Assembly: GCF_000424305.1 (NCBI RefSeq)
Contig: NZ_KE384162.1
Coordinates: forward strand, 496,001 to 560,000
DNA: 64,000 nt
From: Pseudobutyrivibrio ruminis AD2017
GTDB lineage: Bacteria; Bacillota; Clostridia; Lachnospirales; Lachnospiraceae
Direction of reading: 5' to 3'
A model generated the notes under the pieces. That model was not told where the DNA came from and searched no databases. It was given only the letters and a program-made list of their open reading frames with translations. Within the stretch, counting starts at the first letter, position 1; each line of letters starts with the position of its first letter. Below are positions 62,454-64,000 of this stretch, piece by piece. The translations under genes and the position numbers were made by a program.

Positions 62454-63209
62454 ATGAAAAAATTCATTTCATGGAATGTAAACGGTCTTCGCGCCGTTGT
62501 AGGCAAAGGATTCTTTGAATACTTTGATTCTGTAGACGCAGATATCTTCTGCTTACAGGAAATAAAGTTATCTGAAGGTCAGTTTGATACTACAAAAGAA
62601 GGCTATCACGTATACTTTAACTATGCTGAGAAAAAGGGCTATTCAGGTACTGCTATCTTCACAAAGGAAGAACCTATTAGCGTAAGCTATGGTATCGGCA
62701 TTGAAGAGCATGACCACGAAGGACGTGTCATCACTCTTGAATTTGAAGATTACTACTTTATTACCTGCTACACTCCTAACTCTCAAACCGAGCTTAAACG
62801 CCTTGACTATCGTATGACCTGGGAGGATGATTTTAGAAACTATCTTTGCAAGCTTAACGAGAAAAAGGGAGTTATTCTTTGTGGCGATTTAAATGTAGCT
62901 CATGAAGAAATAGATATTAAAAATCCAAAGACTAACCGAAGAAACGCCGGCTTCACAGATGAAGAACGCGAAAAAATGACTGAGCTTTTAAATGCTGGCT
63001 TCATAGACAGCTTTAGATACTTCTATCCTGATATGACTGATATTTATTCTTGGTGGTCATACAGATTTAAGGCCAGAGAGAAAAATGCCGGTTGGCGCAT
63101 AGACTACTTCATTGTCTCAGAGGATTTAAAAGAAAAAATGGCCGATGCCAAAATACATACTGATGTATTCGGCTCCGACCATTGTCCTATCGAGCTTGAT
63201 TTAAATTAA
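62454..63209 (+). CDS. exoA: Exodeoxyribonuclease III
   Basis: 251 residues with start at ATG 62454, six bases after GGAGG. AP endonuclease and 3'-5' exonuclease of base-excision repair. Motifs: [17 protein letters not shown] (metal Glu), [24 protein letters not shown] and a final [11 protein letters not shown] with the catalytic Asp-His. Its last four bases overlap the stop of the convergent ABC permease gene. Confidence 0.95.
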   Translation: MKKFISWNVNGLRAVVGKGFFEYFDSVDADIFCLQEIKLSEGQFDTTKEGYHVYFNYAEKKGYSGTAIFTKEEPISVSYGIGIEEHDHEGRVITLEFEDYYFITCYTPNSQTELKRLDYRMTWEDDFRNYLCKLNEKKGVILCGDLNVAHEEIDIKNPKTNRRNAGFTDEEREKMTELLNAGFIDSFRYFYPDMTDIYSWWSYRFKAREKNAGWRIDYFIVSEDLKEKMADAKIHTDVFGSDHCPIELDLN

Positions 63210-64000
63210 TTACTACGCAGCGCATCGATTGGGTTTAGGTTTGCGGCCTGGTGGCTTGGAAGGATTCCAAACACAATACCGATAACCATTGAAAATACCA
63301 CTGCAATAAATGCGGCTGGCCACGAGATGGCTACTGGAGTTCCACTCATTATTGAAATAATTTGTGCAAGTCCAATACCACACACTACGCCAAGAACACC
63401 GCCCATCGATGTAAGCACTGCTGCCTCAGTAAGGAACTGTCCCATAATCTTTCCTTTTCTAGCCCCTATGGCCTTCTTCAATCCAATTTCGGCAGTTCGC
63501 TCTGTAACAGAAACAAGCATTATATTCATAACACCGATTCCACCAACTAATAGGGAAATAGCTGCAATCCAAATAAGCATTGAATTTGTAGATGAAGACA
63601 GTTGCTGTAGCTGCTGCGCCTGCTCTAACAAATCCTTTGATTGATATTTAATAGAATCATCTGCTGGACTAATATATGAATTGACTATATCTGCTGTTTT
63701 TTTACCAGCGGCAGTCATATCATCAGTTGATACAGCTCTAACAAGAATGTTTTCTGGCTCATCATATCTGTAGCTTATAGGCCAATCCTTAAGTGGAATA
63801 TAAAGTGTTCCAGTTTCATCCTGCATATAGGTTTCGTAATCAGCTACTGTATTAATGATAGGTTCAAATGTTGAGCGGGATTCTACAACTCCAATTACAA
63901 CATATGCGTCACCAGCTATTTCGATTACTTTTCCAAGAGGATCTTCATTCTGTAATAAATCTTCAACTACTGCTGTATCAACAACGCACACCTTCTTAAA
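63206..64000 (-). CDS. MacB-type ABC transporter permease (partial)
   Basis: C-terminal 264 codons; the frame is open to the right edge (codons for Phe-Lys-Lys precede [12 protein letters not shown]). Visible are the end of the MacB periplasmic-core-like domain ([20 protein letters not shown]), and the FtsX domain with [36 protein letters not shown] and [18 protein letters not shown]. Four membrane helices in total are expected, three in view. Exports peptides or lipids; an ATPase gene is probably upstream, outside the window. Confidence 0.9.
   Translation of the reverse strand, partial: FKKVCVVDTAVVEDLLQNEDPLGKVIEIAGDAYVVIGVVESRSTFEPIINTVADYETYMQDETGTLYIPLKDWPISYRYDEPENILVRAVSTDDMTAAGKKTADIVNSYISPADDSIKYQSKDLLEQAQQLQQLSSSTNSMLIWIAAISLLVGGIGVMNIMLVSVTERTAEIGLKKAIGARKGKIMGQFLTEAAVLTSMGGVLGVVCGIGLAQIISIMSGTPVAISWPAAFIAVVFSMVIGIVFGILPSHQAANLNPIDALRSN

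Overview
The window is AT-rich chromosomal DNA of a low-GC Gram-positive bacterium. Gene content and style point to the Lachnospiraceae, most plausibly the Butyrivibrio/Pseudobutyrivibrio group (inference): RNase Y, NAD-dependent ligase, a GPH symporter with GH2 and GH36 galactosidases, and Firmicute-type promoters, GGAGG ribosome binding sites and LexA box. Most genes lie on the minus strand.

Positions 1-10160 hold a defence operon read leftward: an Xre-type regulator, a BrxF-like protein, a 1227-residue BrxC/DUF6079-type P-loop ATPase, two tandem paralogous adenine methylases (PglXI-like, 836 and 832 residues) and the start of an SNF2-type helicase (BrxHII-like) cut by the window edge. The order matches a type 3 BREX locus. 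PglZ and BrxA would lie beyond the left edge and are not seen. The methylase gene is duplicated, with near-identical 3' ends and divergent middles.

Positions 10250-24930 are an accessory island of small, mostly uncharacterised genes. It contains two copies of one cassette: a WYL-domain regulator, a small gene, a terminator, a 40-residue Cys-rich peptide, then an effector gene (a broken exonuclease in copy 1, a 395-residue unknown in copy 2). A 10-base motif recurs at all four cassette promoters. Also here are a short operon with an EF-hand-like peptide and a triple-repeat CCEGH protein, a SAM methyltransferase, an ADP-ribosylglycohydrolase/SseB-domain operon, dinD, and broken Rpn-type nuclease genes. 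One Rpn fragment abuts a possible IS200/IS605 remnant, and the region around it is bounded by a duplicated 3' end of metA.

Positions 24927-51575 are mostly core genes: metA, two overlapping membrane GGDEF genes, ligA, a pseudouridine synthase, an SH3-domain membrane protein, tRNA-Arg(CCG), aroE and a DAHP synthase, a NUDIX hydrolase, rny, recA-recX under a LexA box, prfC with an acyltransferase, rpsU, an SGNH-hydrolase-like exported protein, alaS, cobD/cbiB, an OGG-type glycosylase, a metallo-beta-lactamase-fold protein, a polytopic membrane protein and a lipid kinase.

Positions 51686-64000 hold a ClC channel and then a leftward galactoside operon: TetR regulator, GH2 beta-galactosidase, GT-B-like protein, GPH symporter with an unusual extracytoplasmic insert, GH36 alpha-galactosidase. 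The right end has two small proteins too short for routine gene calling, exoA, and a partial MacB-type ABC permease.
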